Counted from the stretch's first letter, positions 16,561-25,085 are shown. The stretch is 64,000 nt of DNA from Geobacteraceae bacterium (GCA_024281055.1 JAMXLF010000035.1:124001-188000), one strand, 5' to 3'. Made by a program: numbers and translations. The notes: generated by a model from the sequence alone, not told the origin.

Positions 16561-17012
16561 TAGCTTTTCCCCTGCAGGTCAAGTTGCTTGTCGACTTCGG
16601 ACTTTTTCCCCTTGTCCTTGTTGGCGGTGTCCGTTCCAGACCCGGCAAGCTGCGCCTGCAGGTCGGCCACCAGGCCGTTCAGCCGGGCAATCTCCACGTT
16701 GGCGCTGTCAAGCTTACCCTGCACCTCTTCAACGGCCGCGTTCCCATCCTCGGCCGTCTGGAGCTTCAGCCGGTCGTTCTCCGCCTGGAGTCTGGCGTTC
16801 TGCCGCCGCTGTTCCTCCAGGTCCGACATCAGCCTGCCCACGTTCGCATCCGCACCGCTCGCCATCGGGATGTGTTCGGGAATCTTCACATCCTCGAAGC
16901 CCGGCAGCTCGTTTTCGTCGCTGTCGAAGAGGATGCCGTGCTGCTCGAAGCGGGCTTCCGCGTGGCCGTAGATTTCGCCGAAAGGGCGATTCCTGTCCAG
17001 TTTCCTTGCCAT
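16560..17012 (-). CDS. Coiled-coil late phage protein, 150 aa
   Basis: The start at 17012 was chosen for its AGGAG site six bases upstream; five extra codons are possible. Residues about 60-125 form a strong heptad-repeat coiled coil (LMSDLEEQRRQNARLQAEND). The ends are charged and flexible. It lies between capsid and methyltransferase genes and could be a head decoration, spacer or assembly protein. Confidence 0.65.
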   Translation of the reverse strand: MARKLDRNRPFGEIYGHAEARFEQHGILFDSDENELPGFEDVKIPEHIPMASGADANVGRLMSDLEEQRRQNARLQAENDRLKLQTAEDGNAAVEEVQGKLDSANVEIARLNGLVADLQAQLAGSGTDTANKDKGKKSEVDKQLDLQGKS

Positions 17013-17045
17013 CTGTATCTCCTTCACAGTGAAATGTGAAATCCG

Positions 17046-17213
17046 TTACTTGTCGCTCTTGGTATCGCTGCCGATCTTCGCGCTGTCGGTAAAGCCGCGC
17101 GATGTTGCCCCGCCCCCCGCCCCGTACTGGCTGGCGTTGTCATCGATGGTGCCCCGGTCCGGCAGGTCGCGGCCGTGACAGGTGCCATCGGGCATCTTCT
17201 GGTCTTTTTCCAT
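17046..17213 (-). CDS. Small polar late phage protein, 55 aa
   Basis: The ATG at 17213 has GGAGGAAGTC directly upstream. The product is Gly/Asp/Ser-rich with little hydrophobic core (MEKDQKMPDGTCHGRDLPD) and looks disordered. It follows the capsid gene and might be a small head protein; no family recognised. Confidence 0.5.
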   Translation of the reverse strand: MEKDQKMPDGTCHGRDLPDRGTIDDNASQYGAGGGATSRGFTDSAKIGSDTKSDK

Positions 17214-17287
17214 GACTTCCTCCACTGAACTATTGATTGATGATGAGGCGGCACGGAAGAGGTCACCCCCCTCCGTGCCGCCGGCTG

Positions 17288-18235
17288 TTACGCTGCCGAG
17301 TCCCACTTGACGATACGCTCGTCGGCGGCCGACAGGCGGTTCTTGGCGAAGCCGCCCAGGTAGTACCAGGCCACCCCTTTGGAGCGGCCGTAGTCGCCGG
17401 GGATCTTCCCGCGGACCTCTTCCGGTGTCGCGATACCCTCGGAGGTGGCGTCCTCCCCGAAGAAGAAGATAAAGCCCGATTTCCCCTGACCCCAGTTGGT
17501 ACCCTTGGCCACGTTGGTCTGCTCCACGTAGCGGGTGTTCTCGTAACGGCCGATTTCGCCGTTGAGAATCAGCTGGAACCCGGACTCGGTGTACTGGTGG
17601 ACACCTTCCAGGTCGTTCTTGAACTGCCGCAGCGTGGTCGGCCAGGCCAGGGCCATGTAATCGTCGCCGATGTAGGGCGGGATATTCCGCTCCTTCATGA
17701 TGTCGACGATGGCCTTGGCGTGGTTCTTGTTGTACGCCACGGCGTTGGTCGCGGTGGCGGTACCGTTGGTGGTGAGCGTCACGGCCGCGGTATCGGTACC
17801 GGCGGTCGGCGCCACGCGCAGCAGCGTCGTGTTGTACTGGCCGGCCACGCCCAGGTCGAACGCCTTCTTGGCGTCGTTCTTGAGCGCCTTGTTGACGATC
17901 TCGCGCACCGGGATCTCCGAGAGGTCGTCCAGCACGCCGGTGTAGGGGACCGAGTTGCCGTATTCACCGATGGTCATCGTCCCCTGGGTGATGGTGAAGT
18001 TGGTTTCCGGCATGGTGTTCGTTTCCACCAGGGTGGTACCCTGGGTGGCCACGTCGGAAAAGACGTCCCAGGTGAAAATCTGCCCCTTGTTCTTGCCCAC
18101 CGCATCCTTGATATCGGCGAACTGGCGGAATTTCACCATCGGCTGCACCACGTTGCGCAGCTCCTTCGAGAGGTTTTTCGACGACAGATAGCCGCCGACA
18201 GAGTTGGTTACCCAGACCTGTCCTGCCATGTTCAT
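17288..18235 (-). CDS. Major capsid protein, N4-gp56 family, 315 aa
   Basis: The sequence carries features of the N4 gp56 family of HK97-fold capsid proteins: the DLSEIPVREIVNKAL helix, a central GDDYMALAWPTTLRQFK segment and the C-terminal EVRGKIPGDYGRSKGVAWYY. Length is typical for the family. It follows the scaffold gene and has its own upstream hairpin (18244-18262) with GGAGG ribosome site, consistent with high expression. MNM at the start gives two possible initiation codons six bases apart. Confidence 0.9.
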   Translation of the reverse strand: MNMAGQVWVTNSVGGYLSSKNLSKELRNVVQPMVKFRQFADIKDAVGKNKGQIFTWDVFSDVATQGTTLVETNTMPETNFTITQGTMTIGEYGNSVPYTGVLDDLSEIPVREIVNKALKNDAKKAFDLGVAGQYNTTLLRVAPTAGTDTAAVTLTTNGTATATNAVAYNKNHAKAIVDIMKERNIPPYIGDDYMALAWPTTLRQFKNDLEGVHQYTESGFQLILNGEIGRYENTRYVEQTNVAKGTNWGQGKSGFIFFFGEDATSEGIATPEEVRGKIPGDYGRSKGVAWYYLGGFAKNRLSAADERIVKWDSAA

Positions 18236-18243
18236 GTCCTCCG

Positions 18244-18262
18244 TACCGTCATCACGACGGTG
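18244..18262 (-). promoter_or_regulatory. 19-bp palindrome upstream of the capsid gene (copy 3 of 3)
   Basis: TACCGTCATCACGACGGTG differs from the other two copies at two positions, which leaves most of the stem intact. It is again placed immediately before the GGAGG ribosome site, here of the capsid gene. Confidence 0.7.
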
Positions 18263-18443
18263 GTAGATGGTTGATAGTTAATGGGGCATGCAGGGCGTCA
18301 CGCCTGCTGGGTGTTATTGATGTTCCTCATTCCGTTGACTACACCATGACTTGTATACCAGACGGAATTAGCCGGGATAAGTCGTGTGGCCTACCACACC
18401 TATGCCCCTTGTATAAAGAATCTGCCCTGCCTCACGGCGGTCG
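18263..18443 (-). other. Non-coding spacer between scaffold and capsid genes with hairpins
   Basis: This 181-bp spacer is the longest gap in the late operon. It contains a GTGTGG-CCTA-CCACAC hairpin at 18384-18399 and a GC-rich hairpin at about 18290-18307. Neither has a T-run, so they may be mRNA processing or stability elements that let capsid and scaffold be made in different amounts. I see no open frame with a ribosome site. Confidence 0.5.
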
Positions 18444-19427
18444 TTACGCGGGCAGTCCCCGGGCCTTGCGCATGGAGGCGATAATGCTGCCGTGTGATTC
18501 TTCCGCATCCTCCTCCGCCACCACCTGGCGGGCGCCGGCGGCTACCGGCAGGTTATCGATCTGGCTCTTGCGCTCCGCCCGTTTCTCCTTCCCGCTCTTT
18601 TCTTCTTTCGTTGCAGGCACGGACAGGACCTGCCTGGCATCCTCCGCGGTTTTATCCAGCGCCTCGCGGTAGCTGAGTTCCCCGGATTGTACCCGTGCGG
18701 CGTAGTCGCGCTCGAAGATGTAATCACCTTGCACCCGTAACGGGCTGTGCGGCTTGGGTTGTCCCTGGTCGTCCGTTTCGTCGCGGAATTCCGGATTGTC
18801 CCGCAGAAACTCGTCCCATACCTTGCTCCCCGCAGCGGCCTGCTCTTCGGCCTGTCGCTCCTGAGAGAGCTCGGTTTTCACCCGGGAGATAATCGCCGTC
18901 TCGTCGACGGGCGGGGTGGCCTCCTGGCGCCCCTTGCCGAGTACTCCCTTGAGGGCTTCCCTTGCCGTGGTACGATCACCATCGACCATCGCGTCGATCG
19001 CCTCGTCGATCTTCTGGTCCACGGCCGCGTCATCCTCTTCGGACGATGGCAGCCGGGCCAACTCGATCTGGCGCTCCCGCTCCTGCAGGTCCCGTTCCCG
19101 TGCCTCCAACTCCTTTTCGCGGGTGGCAAACTGGCGAAGCCTTCCGTTGGCCGTCTGCAACTCCGCGACAACCTGCCCCACCGACCGCTCCTCGTCCTTG
19201 CCTCCCACCTTGACGCGGACCCTGAAGCGCTCGGGATCTTCCACCAGCACTTTCTCGTCCGTGGTCGCGGGTGCGGCTGCAGCCGGGGCGGCCGTTTGCT
19301 GCTCTTCCTGCTGGTCCAGCTTCTCCTCGATCGCTGCCAGCGCCAGCTCCCGTTGCGATACCGGGCGCTGCCTTTGCTCGGCTCCCTCTGACACGCCCTG
19401 GCGGGTGGTGCCGTTCTCGCCTTCCAT
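18444..19427 (-). CDS. Scaffolding protein, 327 aa
   Basis: The protein is very charged and low in aromatic residues, with a long coiled coil around residues 90-150 (TREKELEARERDLQERERQI) and a basic C-terminus, the usual make-up of podovirus capsid scaffolds. It lies directly before the capsid gene. The start at 19427 has GGAGGT six bases upstream; a second ATG two codons earlier overlaps that site. Scaffolds transiently fill the procapsid and leave before DNA packaging. Confidence 0.75.
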   Translation of the reverse strand: MEGENGTTRQGVSEGAEQRQRPVSQRELALAAIEEKLDQQEEQQTAAPAAAAPATTDEKVLVEDPERFRVRVKVGGKDEERSVGQVVAELQTANGRLRQFATREKELEARERDLQERERQIELARLPSSEEDDAAVDQKIDEAIDAMVDGDRTTAREALKGVLGKGRQEATPPVDETAIISRVKTELSQERQAEEQAAAGSKVWDEFLRDNPEFRDETDDQGQPKPHSPLRVQGDYIFERDYAARVQSGELSYREALDKTAEDARQVLSVPATKEEKSGKEKRAERKSQIDNLPVAAGARQVVAEEDAEESHGSIIASMRKARGLPA

Positions 19428-19429
19428 GA

Positions 19430-19714
19430 TCATACCTCCGTTGCTCGTAATTGTGCCTCTGCCTGGTACCCAGCTGCGATAGCCTGGGCCAGCCATCGGT
19501 CTATCCTCTTTGCCAGATGAAAATCATTCTGGACGGCGCGCACGGCCTTGGCGTCCTCGGGGTCCACCTCGGTCAGCCGCTCCTTGGCCGCCTCCTCTTC
19601 CTCCACGATCTTCCGCTTCAGGTATCGGCCTATCGGGTGTCTCTCAAGGAAGGCCTCCACCTCGATGCCGAAGGCGACGGTTTCCATGTGTTCTCTCTCT
19701 TCATTCACGTCCAT
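19430..19714 (-). CDS. Small phage protein between portal and scaffold, 94 aa
   Basis: This highly charged helical protein (ERHPIGRYLKRKIVEEEEAAKERL) starts right after the portal stop (TAGATG). A second candidate ATG at 19687 has an AGAGAGAG site upstream and would give an 85-residue product. Helical proteins at this position in podovirus-like head operons are often of unknown function. Confidence 0.65.
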   Translation of the reverse strand: MDVNEEREHMETVAFGIEVEAFLERHPIGRYLKRKIVEEEEAAKERLTEVDPEDAKAVRAVQNDFHLAKRIDRWLAQAIAAGYQAEAQLRATEV

Positions 19715-21811
19715 CTATGCCACCGCCTGACTTTCGAAGCCGCTCATCATCCCCCGGGTCGGCCGGGCCGGGAACATGGGCGAAGTGTTCTGCGGGATCA
19801 TCGCCGCGGCCGGGATGGCCTGCTTTCCCACGTCCGGGAAGATCGGGGGCGCATCCTGGTCCACGAAACCAGCGCTGCCGGCGATAGCATCGGCCACCGG
19901 CATGACGCCCGGCACGGTCACTCCCACCTGTCCGGTCTCGATGGCTGCATACAGCGCAGCTACCCGCCCCTGCATCGCCTTTACCTCGTTAAGAATCGTC
20001 TCGGAGTCGAGCTTCTTCACCTGGGCCGCGACCACTTCCGGCGGGTTCTTGGCCTTCAGCGCCTCCTCCAGCTGCTGAATCTGCTGCATCAGTTTCATCA
20101 GGCGGGGATCCTCGCCGTCCTTTGCCTTCACCAGGAAGCGGGCGCCGTCCTTGTAGCCGCACTTGCCGAAGATCTCCTTGGCGATCTCCTGCTCCTCCGG
20201 AGCAAGCGGTCGCTTCAGGAAGTCTGTGCCCAGGATGGCGGTCAGCGCCTTCATGGCGAAAATGAACCGCTCCAGCTGGGTTTGTGGGTTCACCGCCCCC
20301 ACCCCGACGTTGACGGTGAGGATCACGTCCTGCATGATCAGCGCCTCGATGGCTTCGCGCAGCTGGGCGAGGTCCACGCCGGCCTTTTTGGCCGCCAGGT
20401 TCAGGAGCTTGTCGTTCGTCTCGCAGGCCTGCTCCAGCACGATCAACTGGCGCAGCACCGGTTCAACCCAGGTCTCGGAGAAGGTCCGCAGCTGGTACTC
20501 GCTCACCCGGCTGGCGTTGGAATCGAGGAGCTGCATCCCCCCCACCGTCTCGTTGAGGCGCCGGTTGGTGGCCACGCTCGACCCGGAGAAGGCGCCGGCC
20601 AAGTCGTCAAAGTCGAGGTTCAGTCGGTCCTGTTCCTGGTAGGAGGAGGCGGTGGCGTCATCGGTGGTAACCACGCGCACGTCGTTCACGTCGTCGGCCA
20701 GGGTGACCGAGGCGGGGATGTTGCGGGTGAGGCTCCGGAGGTCGACGTTCTTGCCGCGGGCCACGATGTAGCGCTTCTCGTTGGCGAGCCGCACCGCCTG
20801 GCGCCGCTCGTTGGCCACATCGTTTATCTCGGCCTGCACCTCGCGGGTGAGCGACGCGACGCTCGATTTGTACGCCTTGTGGGCCTCCAGGATGGTGAAG
20901 CCCACCACCACCGGCCGCCCCTGCGGGTAGCGTTCGGTCACCTCCACGGGGTCCGACAGCATCGCCTCGGTCCCCAGGGTGAAGTAGACCACATCGATGC
21001 CGTCGATCCTGACGAAGTTCTCGTGCACCCACACGATGGTATAGTCCGAGTCGGCCGTGTTCGCCTGCTTGGAGTCCACCCCCTTCGCTTCCCGGGCGAG
21101 CCGGATGGTGTCGCTGCTGTTCTTGGCCGCCGAGAGGATCTTCGACTTCGCGTAGACCCGCCACTTGCCGTCCGCCATGCGGGCCTGCACATCCTTCACG
21201 TACATGGGCCACTGGATGATGAAGTAGGGGGAGGAGTCCACCGGATCGCGCCAGTCAGCGGCCGGGTCGAAGCGGTAATTCTCGATCGGGAGAAGGCGAA
21301 TCTCCGGGCGGTCCTTGTCCGTCAGCCAGTCCTGGTGCGAGGCCACCACGCCGATCGCGTCGCACTCCTGGTAGGCGCCGATACAGGTGATGAACCACGG
21401 AATGCCGTGGGGTTTCGGCATGGTGAGCCGCCGCTGCAGGAGCGTCTTGTGGAACACCGCCGCCGCCTGCTGAAGCGGGTCGTCATCGTCCTCCGGACGG
21501 ATTGCTACCACGTCCTCGGTCGAGAAAAAGGCAGCCGCGGCCGTCGCCTCGTTCTTCCGGATGGTGGCGCGGGTCTTCGGGCGGAAGAGCTTCGAGCGCA
21601 GCCGGTAGGCATCGGTGAAGTACTTCGACCCCTCCGGGTGCTCGCTCTGGAACTGGCGGATGTCCTGGATGATGCGAATGCGTACCGCCGTGTCGAAGTA
21701 TGTCGAGGACGAGGTGTAGGCATCGCTCGCCAACCGCAGCCAGAACGGGTCATGGTTACCGGTGGCGCCCTGGGAGGCCTCCGTCTCCTTCACTGCAGCT
21801 TGCTCCCTCAT
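19715..21811 (-). CDS. Portal protein (podovirus type), 698 aa
   Basis: The N-terminus (FDTAVRIRIIQDIRQFQSEHPEGSKYF), the central stem-like helices and the long Glu/Gln-rich C-terminal helix around residues 570-620 fit the large P22/N4-type portal family. The portal forms the dodecameric DNA channel at one capsid vertex. It sits between terminase and scaffold genes. The Pro/Met-rich tail after residue 650 may be exposed. Assignment rests on sequence style, size and gene order. Confidence 0.8.
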   Translation of the reverse strand: MREQAAVKETEASQGATGNHDPFWLRLASDAYTSSSTYFDTAVRIRIIQDIRQFQSEHPEGSKYFTDAYRLRSKLFRPKTRATIRKNEATAAAAFFSTEDVVAIRPEDDDDPLQQAAAVFHKTLLQRRLTMPKPHGIPWFITCIGAYQECDAIGVVASHQDWLTDKDRPEIRLLPIENYRFDPAADWRDPVDSSPYFIIQWPMYVKDVQARMADGKWRVYAKSKILSAAKNSSDTIRLAREAKGVDSKQANTADSDYTIVWVHENFVRIDGIDVVYFTLGTEAMLSDPVEVTERYPQGRPVVVGFTILEAHKAYKSSVASLTREVQAEINDVANERRQAVRLANEKRYIVARGKNVDLRSLTRNIPASVTLADDVNDVRVVTTDDATASSYQEQDRLNLDFDDLAGAFSGSSVATNRRLNETVGGMQLLDSNASRVSEYQLRTFSETWVEPVLRQLIVLEQACETNDKLLNLAAKKAGVDLAQLREAIEALIMQDVILTVNVGVGAVNPQTQLERFIFAMKALTAILGTDFLKRPLAPEEQEIAKEIFGKCGYKDGARFLVKAKDGEDPRLMKLMQQIQQLEEALKAKNPPEVVAAQVKKLDSETILNEVKAMQGRVAALYAAIETGQVGVTVPGVMPVADAIAGSAGFVDQDAPPIFPDVGKQAIPAAAMIPQNTSPMFPARPTRGMMSGFESQAVA

Positions 21812-22185
21812 GTGTCAGCCCTCAGCCTGCCGGCAAAGTCCGTCGGCAGCTCGTCGATCTGCTCCGGCCGTTTCGTGCCCCGCACCACGTGGAAGCGCTC
21901 CAGGATCTCCCCGCCGTACCGCATCGTCAGCTTTTCCAGTTCCGAGGCCGTGGCATAGCCGCCCATCTTGATGCGGCACCCCAGCTGTCCATCGAGGGAG
22001 ACGTTGCGGATATCGATAAAGCCCTTGCGATGATCCGCCTCCACCAGCCAGTCATAGCCTGGATAGTGACGGGTCAGCACCTGGGCCACCTGCACGCAAA
22101 TCTGCTGGTCGATGGGATCGACGATTTCCATCGGCTCAATGTCACGGTGAAAAATCGGCTTCTGTTCCCTATTGATGATTTCCAT
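21808..22185 (-). CDS. Small phage protein before the portal, 125 aa
   Basis: The ATG at 22185 overlaps the preceding stop (TAATG), with GGAG eight bases upstream. The sequence PIDQQICVQVAQVLTRHYPGYDWLVEAD and DIRNVSLDGQLGCRIKMG suggests a compact alpha/beta fold. It is conserved in style with small proteins found between terminase and portal in podovirus-like prophages. The function is unknown. Confidence 0.65.
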   Translation of the reverse strand: MEIINREQKPIFHRDIEPMEIVDPIDQQICVQVAQVLTRHYPGYDWLVEADHRKGFIDIRNVSLDGQLGCRIKMGGYATASELEKLTMRYGGEILERFHVVRGTKRPEQIDELPTDFAGRLRADT

Positions 22186-22328
22186 TACGCACACTCCGGT
22201 TCGGTTTCGCGGGTCACCAGGTTCTCCTTGTCCGGAGACCACAGCCACTCTTCCTCAGTCATCTGCCGCTTGATAGCTTCCGGCAGGATCCGGTAGCCGT
22301 AGTTCTGCTCCTCTTCCGGCCGGGTCAC
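22185..22328 (-). CDS. Very small translationally coupled phage protein, 47 aa
   Basis: A GTG start overlaps the stop of the preceding small gene (GTGA), and the stop overlaps the next start (TAATG). GGAG lies eight bases before the start. The product (TRPEEEQNYGYRILPEAIKR and so on) is polar with two Trp residues. The tight coupling on both sides supports expression. Confidence 0.55.
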   Translation of the reverse strand: MTRPEEEQNYGYRILPEAIKRQMTEEEWLWSPDKENLVTRETEPECA

Positions 22329-22459
22329 CGTTTCGGCTCCACGAACCGCCGCCCGTTGGAAAATTCGTAGGACGGGTGCTCCTCCTCGGTCGTGTCGGCC
22401 GCCTTCACCGCCTGGGAAAACAGGATCGAGGAGGAACTTACCTTGCTCTCGTCAGCCAT
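22325..22459 (-). CDS. Very small translationally coupled phage protein, 44 aa
   Basis: The ATG at 22459 overlaps the terminase stop (TGATG), with GGAGGT about six bases upstream. The product begins MADESKVSSSSILFSQAVK and ends in a basic tail. It is flanked by coupled genes on both sides. No family recognised. Confidence 0.55.
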   Translation of the reverse strand: MADESKVSSSSILFSQAVKAADTTEEEHPSYEFSNGRRFVEPKR

Positions 22460-24093
22460 CACGCCACCTCCGGCTCCAGACACCGCTCATCGATGATGAC
22501 CGGCGGTTTGTAATCCATGTCGTAAAGCCTCGAACAGCAGTCGAGGAAGTCGTCATGCTTCGAGAAGGGGTACACCATGTACTCGTCGAGGAACATCTTG
22601 TTGAGGCTGTAAACGTTTCCCTCGTGGTCCCGGCGCTTGGTCGGCTTCAGGATTCGGTAGGCCTCGCCCCGCTGCCGGCACTCAAGCTGCCGGGACGTCT
22701 CGTAGGCTTCCCACTTGCCGGGCGATACCTCCCGCATGGTGATGGCCGCCAGATAGAACTTGGCATGGCCGAAGTCGGGAACCAGGCGCTGGATGCGGTC
22801 AATTTTCGCCGCCGGCGTATCCTGCGGCCAATTGAGCTCGGTGATGGGGAAGGCGCCCACCTGAAGCATCTTCTCCTCGAAGTACTCCAGGTCCGACTTC
22901 ATCCCGAACCGCTCGTAGCCGACGAATACCGCCTGCACTCCCGGTTGCGCCAGCCAATGGCGTCGAAGCCCCAGCATGGCGGTCCAGCGCTCCTGCAGGT
23001 TCATCTTGTGGCAGTAGCCGTCCAGCAGATACTTGTTGCGGCTTGCGTCCACCCCGATGACCGCCATGGCCGTCCGGTCGCTCCCCTTCTTCTTGGAGCT
23101 GGCCGGGTCGACCAGGATGTAGACATTCAGGGTGCCAGGCCGGATGTCAATGAACCGCAGCTCTTCTTTCCTGAACATCGCCTCGTTGCCGGCGGTCGGG
23201 TTCTGAAGCATCTGAGCCGACAGGGTGAGGCGCTGCGTGATCTTCGTCTCCTCCCACACTTCCTGCGAGAGAAAGACCGGCTTGCCGTTGGGCGTCCCGT
23301 CGTGGGTGGCCGGGTAGATCCGCGGCTTCAGTATCCCCCGCTCCATGATTTCGCCGTAGGTGTCGGCGAAGGAGTACCGGGTGCCGATATGCCAGCGCCG
23401 CCGGGAGTGCGGCGATTTGAGGTTGTCAGAGAGCTCCCAGCACTCCGTGGTCTTTTGCACCATTTCGGGAGTCGTCACACTCTCCCGGGTCACCACGTCG
23501 TCATACACCCGCAGGCCGAAGTGGCTGCCGATGGGTTGGCCGTCCGTAAGGCCGTGCGCCTCGATCGTCCCTTCCTTCGGGTTGGTCCGGCGCTTGACAT
23601 CAATGCGGTTCTGGGACCAGATAGCTCCGGCCCGGGGAGCATCGAGCCGCGGATTCCGCCACAGCACATCCGGGTAGGTCTCCTTCAGCTCCTCGTTGTT
23701 CTCGAACTCGGTCTTCACCTGGCCGAGGAGCTTGATGGAAAGACCCTTCACGTGGCAGAGGTAGGCAACTGTCAACTCCGGGTCTTCCAGGACCTCCTGG
23801 ATGACGCCGGCAAAGGAGATGATGGTCGACTTGTAATGGAAGCGCGCCCACAGGTCCAGGTGCTCATCCGGATCCGCCTCAACCTCCCGGCACCGTGCGT
23901 ACAGCCAGGGGTCGATGGCATCGGGTCGGTGCAACAGCACCGTGAGCAGATAGTACCGGTCGCAGCGCCCCAGGGCCGCCTTGCCCCTGACGCCGAACTC
24001 TTCGATAACCGCTTGCCAAAGATCGACTACCTTATCAAACGGGGCGGACTGTATGGCCTGAACGATATCAGGAGGGAGTACCAGCCGCCCCAT
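22459..24093 (-). CDS. Terminase large subunit, 544 aa
   Basis: The packaging ATPase-nuclease shows a non-standard Walker A-like segment (ARFHYKST, about residues 84-92), Walker B VYDDVV (about 198) and the RNase H-like nuclease with ILVDPASSKK (about 329) and KHDDFLD (about 516). Replacement of the usual GxGKT glycines by RFHYKS is known in several viral terminases. It follows TerS with a 26-bp overlap and precedes two tiny coupled genes and the portal. It cuts and pumps phage DNA into the procapsid. Confidence 0.9.
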   Translation of the reverse strand: MGRLVLPPDIVQAIQSAPFDKVVDLWQAVIEEFGVRGKAALGRCDRYYLLTVLLHRPDAIDPWLYARCREVEADPDEHLDLWARFHYKSTIISFAGVIQEVLEDPELTVAYLCHVKGLSIKLLGQVKTEFENNEELKETYPDVLWRNPRLDAPRAGAIWSQNRIDVKRRTNPKEGTIEAHGLTDGQPIGSHFGLRVYDDVVTRESVTTPEMVQKTTECWELSDNLKSPHSRRRWHIGTRYSFADTYGEIMERGILKPRIYPATHDGTPNGKPVFLSQEVWEETKITQRLTLSAQMLQNPTAGNEAMFRKEELRFIDIRPGTLNVYILVDPASSKKKGSDRTAMAVIGVDASRNKYLLDGYCHKMNLQERWTAMLGLRRHWLAQPGVQAVFVGYERFGMKSDLEYFEEKMLQVGAFPITELNWPQDTPAAKIDRIQRLVPDFGHAKFYLAAITMREVSPGKWEAYETSRQLECRQRGEAYRILKPTKRRDHEGNVYSLNKMFLDEYMVYPFSKHDDFLDCCSRLYDMDYKPPVIIDERCLEPEVA

Positions 24094-24703
24094 GTGTCAC
24101 CGCCTTGAACCTGCCGCGCAGGCTGTCCAGCTTCGCCGCGTCATCCGTCACGCCGACAGCGCCCGAGTGATTCAGGTTGGCGTTCAGCTCCACGCACTCC
24201 TTCTGCATGCCGCCGATCTTCGCTAGCTCCACCGATGACTGGTGCCGGGTGGGAACCTTCACGAGGGTCCTGACGCCGTTCTTTGTCGACACCTGCTCGA
24301 ATTCGAGGATGGCAGCCGCCCGTTCATCCAACTGGTCGAACGGCTTCACGTTGCCGTTCGCGTCCAGGTAGGTCCGCCGGTCCACTTCCATCACGTCGAG
24401 ATGGTAGTTGATCACCGTGGCAGCCACCCGGCGACGCGCTTCCGCCGCAAGTTGCAGGATGCGGGCGCGGACCTTATCATTCCTTAACAACCGCGAAGCA
24501 CCAGATTCCGCGGCCTTGTCCGACACGTCCGGGTAGGCGAGCTTGTACGCCTTCTTGGCGTTGATCCCCCCTTGGAGGACGTAACGCTGGCAGAACTGTT
24601 CCTGCTGCGCGGGCAGGACGATGATCTCGAAACCCAGGATCGACTCGAATCCCGGGATGACCATCTGTCCCGTCAGGTTGCTCTGTTCCGCTTCAGTGCT
24701 CAT
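24068..24703 (-). CDS. Terminase small subunit, 211 aa
   Basis: Residues about 30-95 show the terminase small-subunit pattern (PAQQEQFCQRYVLQGGINAK, then KLAYPDVSDKAAESGASRLL), a helix-turn-helix DNA-recognition domain. The C-terminal half should mediate oligomerisation. The start at 24703 was chosen because it lies downstream of the promoter-like TACTAT and upstream of no better ATG; an upstream extension would read through the regulatory element. It is the first gene of the late operon. Confidence 0.85.
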   Translation of the reverse strand: MSTEAEQSNLTGQMVIPGFESILGFEIIVLPAQQEQFCQRYVLQGGINAKKAYKLAYPDVSDKAAESGASRLLRNDKVRARILQLAAEARRRVAATVINYHLDVMEVDRRTYLDANGNVKPFDQLDERAAAILEFEQVSTKNGVRTLVKVPTRHQSSVELAKIGGMQKECVELNANLNHSGAVGVTDDAAKLDSLRGRFKAVTHGAAGTPS

Positions 24704-24714
24704 GTTTCCAGCGA

Positions 24715-24768
24715 ATAGTACAACATGGGAACCAACGCAAGAAAAAAATGTTCGTAGTCTCTCCGAAC
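24715..24768 (-). promoter_or_regulatory. Late-operon promoter with upstream 19-bp operator (copy 1 of 2)
   Basis: On the minus strand the string CATGTTGTACTAT (24715-24727) contains a -10-like TACTAT just before the terminase small-subunit gene. About 30 bp upstream lies the 19-bp interrupted palindrome GTTCGTAGTCTCTCCGAAC (24750-24768). Both parts recur at 5900-5934. Position directly after a terminator and before terminase suggests the start of late transcription, perhaps activated by a phage protein as with Mu C. Confidence 0.6.
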
Positions 24769-24773
24769 GGCAC

Positions 24774-24799
24774 AAAAAAAGGCGGGGAAAATCCCCGCC
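24774..24799 (-). terminator. Rho-independent terminator of the middle operon
   Basis: On the minus strand GGCGGGGA and TCCCCGCC form a perfect eight-base stem with a three-base loop, followed by seven T residues. It closes the leftward middle transcript after the gene at 24807. Confidence 0.9.
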
Positions 24800-24806
24800 C
24801 TTCTCG

Positions 24807-25085
24807 TCACACCAGCGCCCCGCGCATCATCCGTTGCTGGAGCAACTCCTGTATCTCGCTGCTTGTCGCCGCAGCATCCGGCGGCTTCTCCACCGTGGGA
24901 GCCCGGGCCGGTTTCGTCTTCTCGACAGGTGGCTTCGTCCCCTTCTTCCGCTCTTCGTTTCGCCGGAATGCGGCACACGACCGGTCGCAATGCTCCCGCC
25001 TTTCAAAGTTCCAGTCTGGCTCTCCAGGCTGCTGGACGAGCACCTTGTTGCAGCGGCGCAATCTGCACCGCTTCCTCTCCTCCAT
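24807..25085 (-). CDS. Small Cys-rich (zinc-type) phage protein, 92 aa
   Basis: The N-terminus has a probable zinc site (CRLRRCNKVL and, 18 residues on, HCDRSCAAF), followed by a basic, Pro/Lys-rich linker and a short C-terminal helix. It is the last gene before the strong terminator at the end of the middle region. In Mu the corresponding position holds the late activator C; this protein has no evident C-like HTH, so I do not assign that role. Confidence 0.6.
   Translation of the reverse strand: MEERKRCRLRRCNKVLVQQPGEPDWNFERREHCDRSCAAFRRNEERKKGTKPPVEKTKPARAPTVEKPPDAAATSSEIQELLQQRMMRGALV

Noticed and set aside
19451-21958. 835-codon open frame on the plus strand
   Set aside because: It lies opposite the portal gene in a GC-rich region; the product is low-complexity His/Gly/Leu-rich without motifs.
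22555-24108. 517-codon open frame on the plus strand
   Set aside because: It is antisense to the terminase large subunit, whose catalytic motifs are clear.
24807-25085. Mu C-type late activator
   Set aside because: Position would fit, but the protein has a Cys cluster and no clear HTH, so the role is not assigned.
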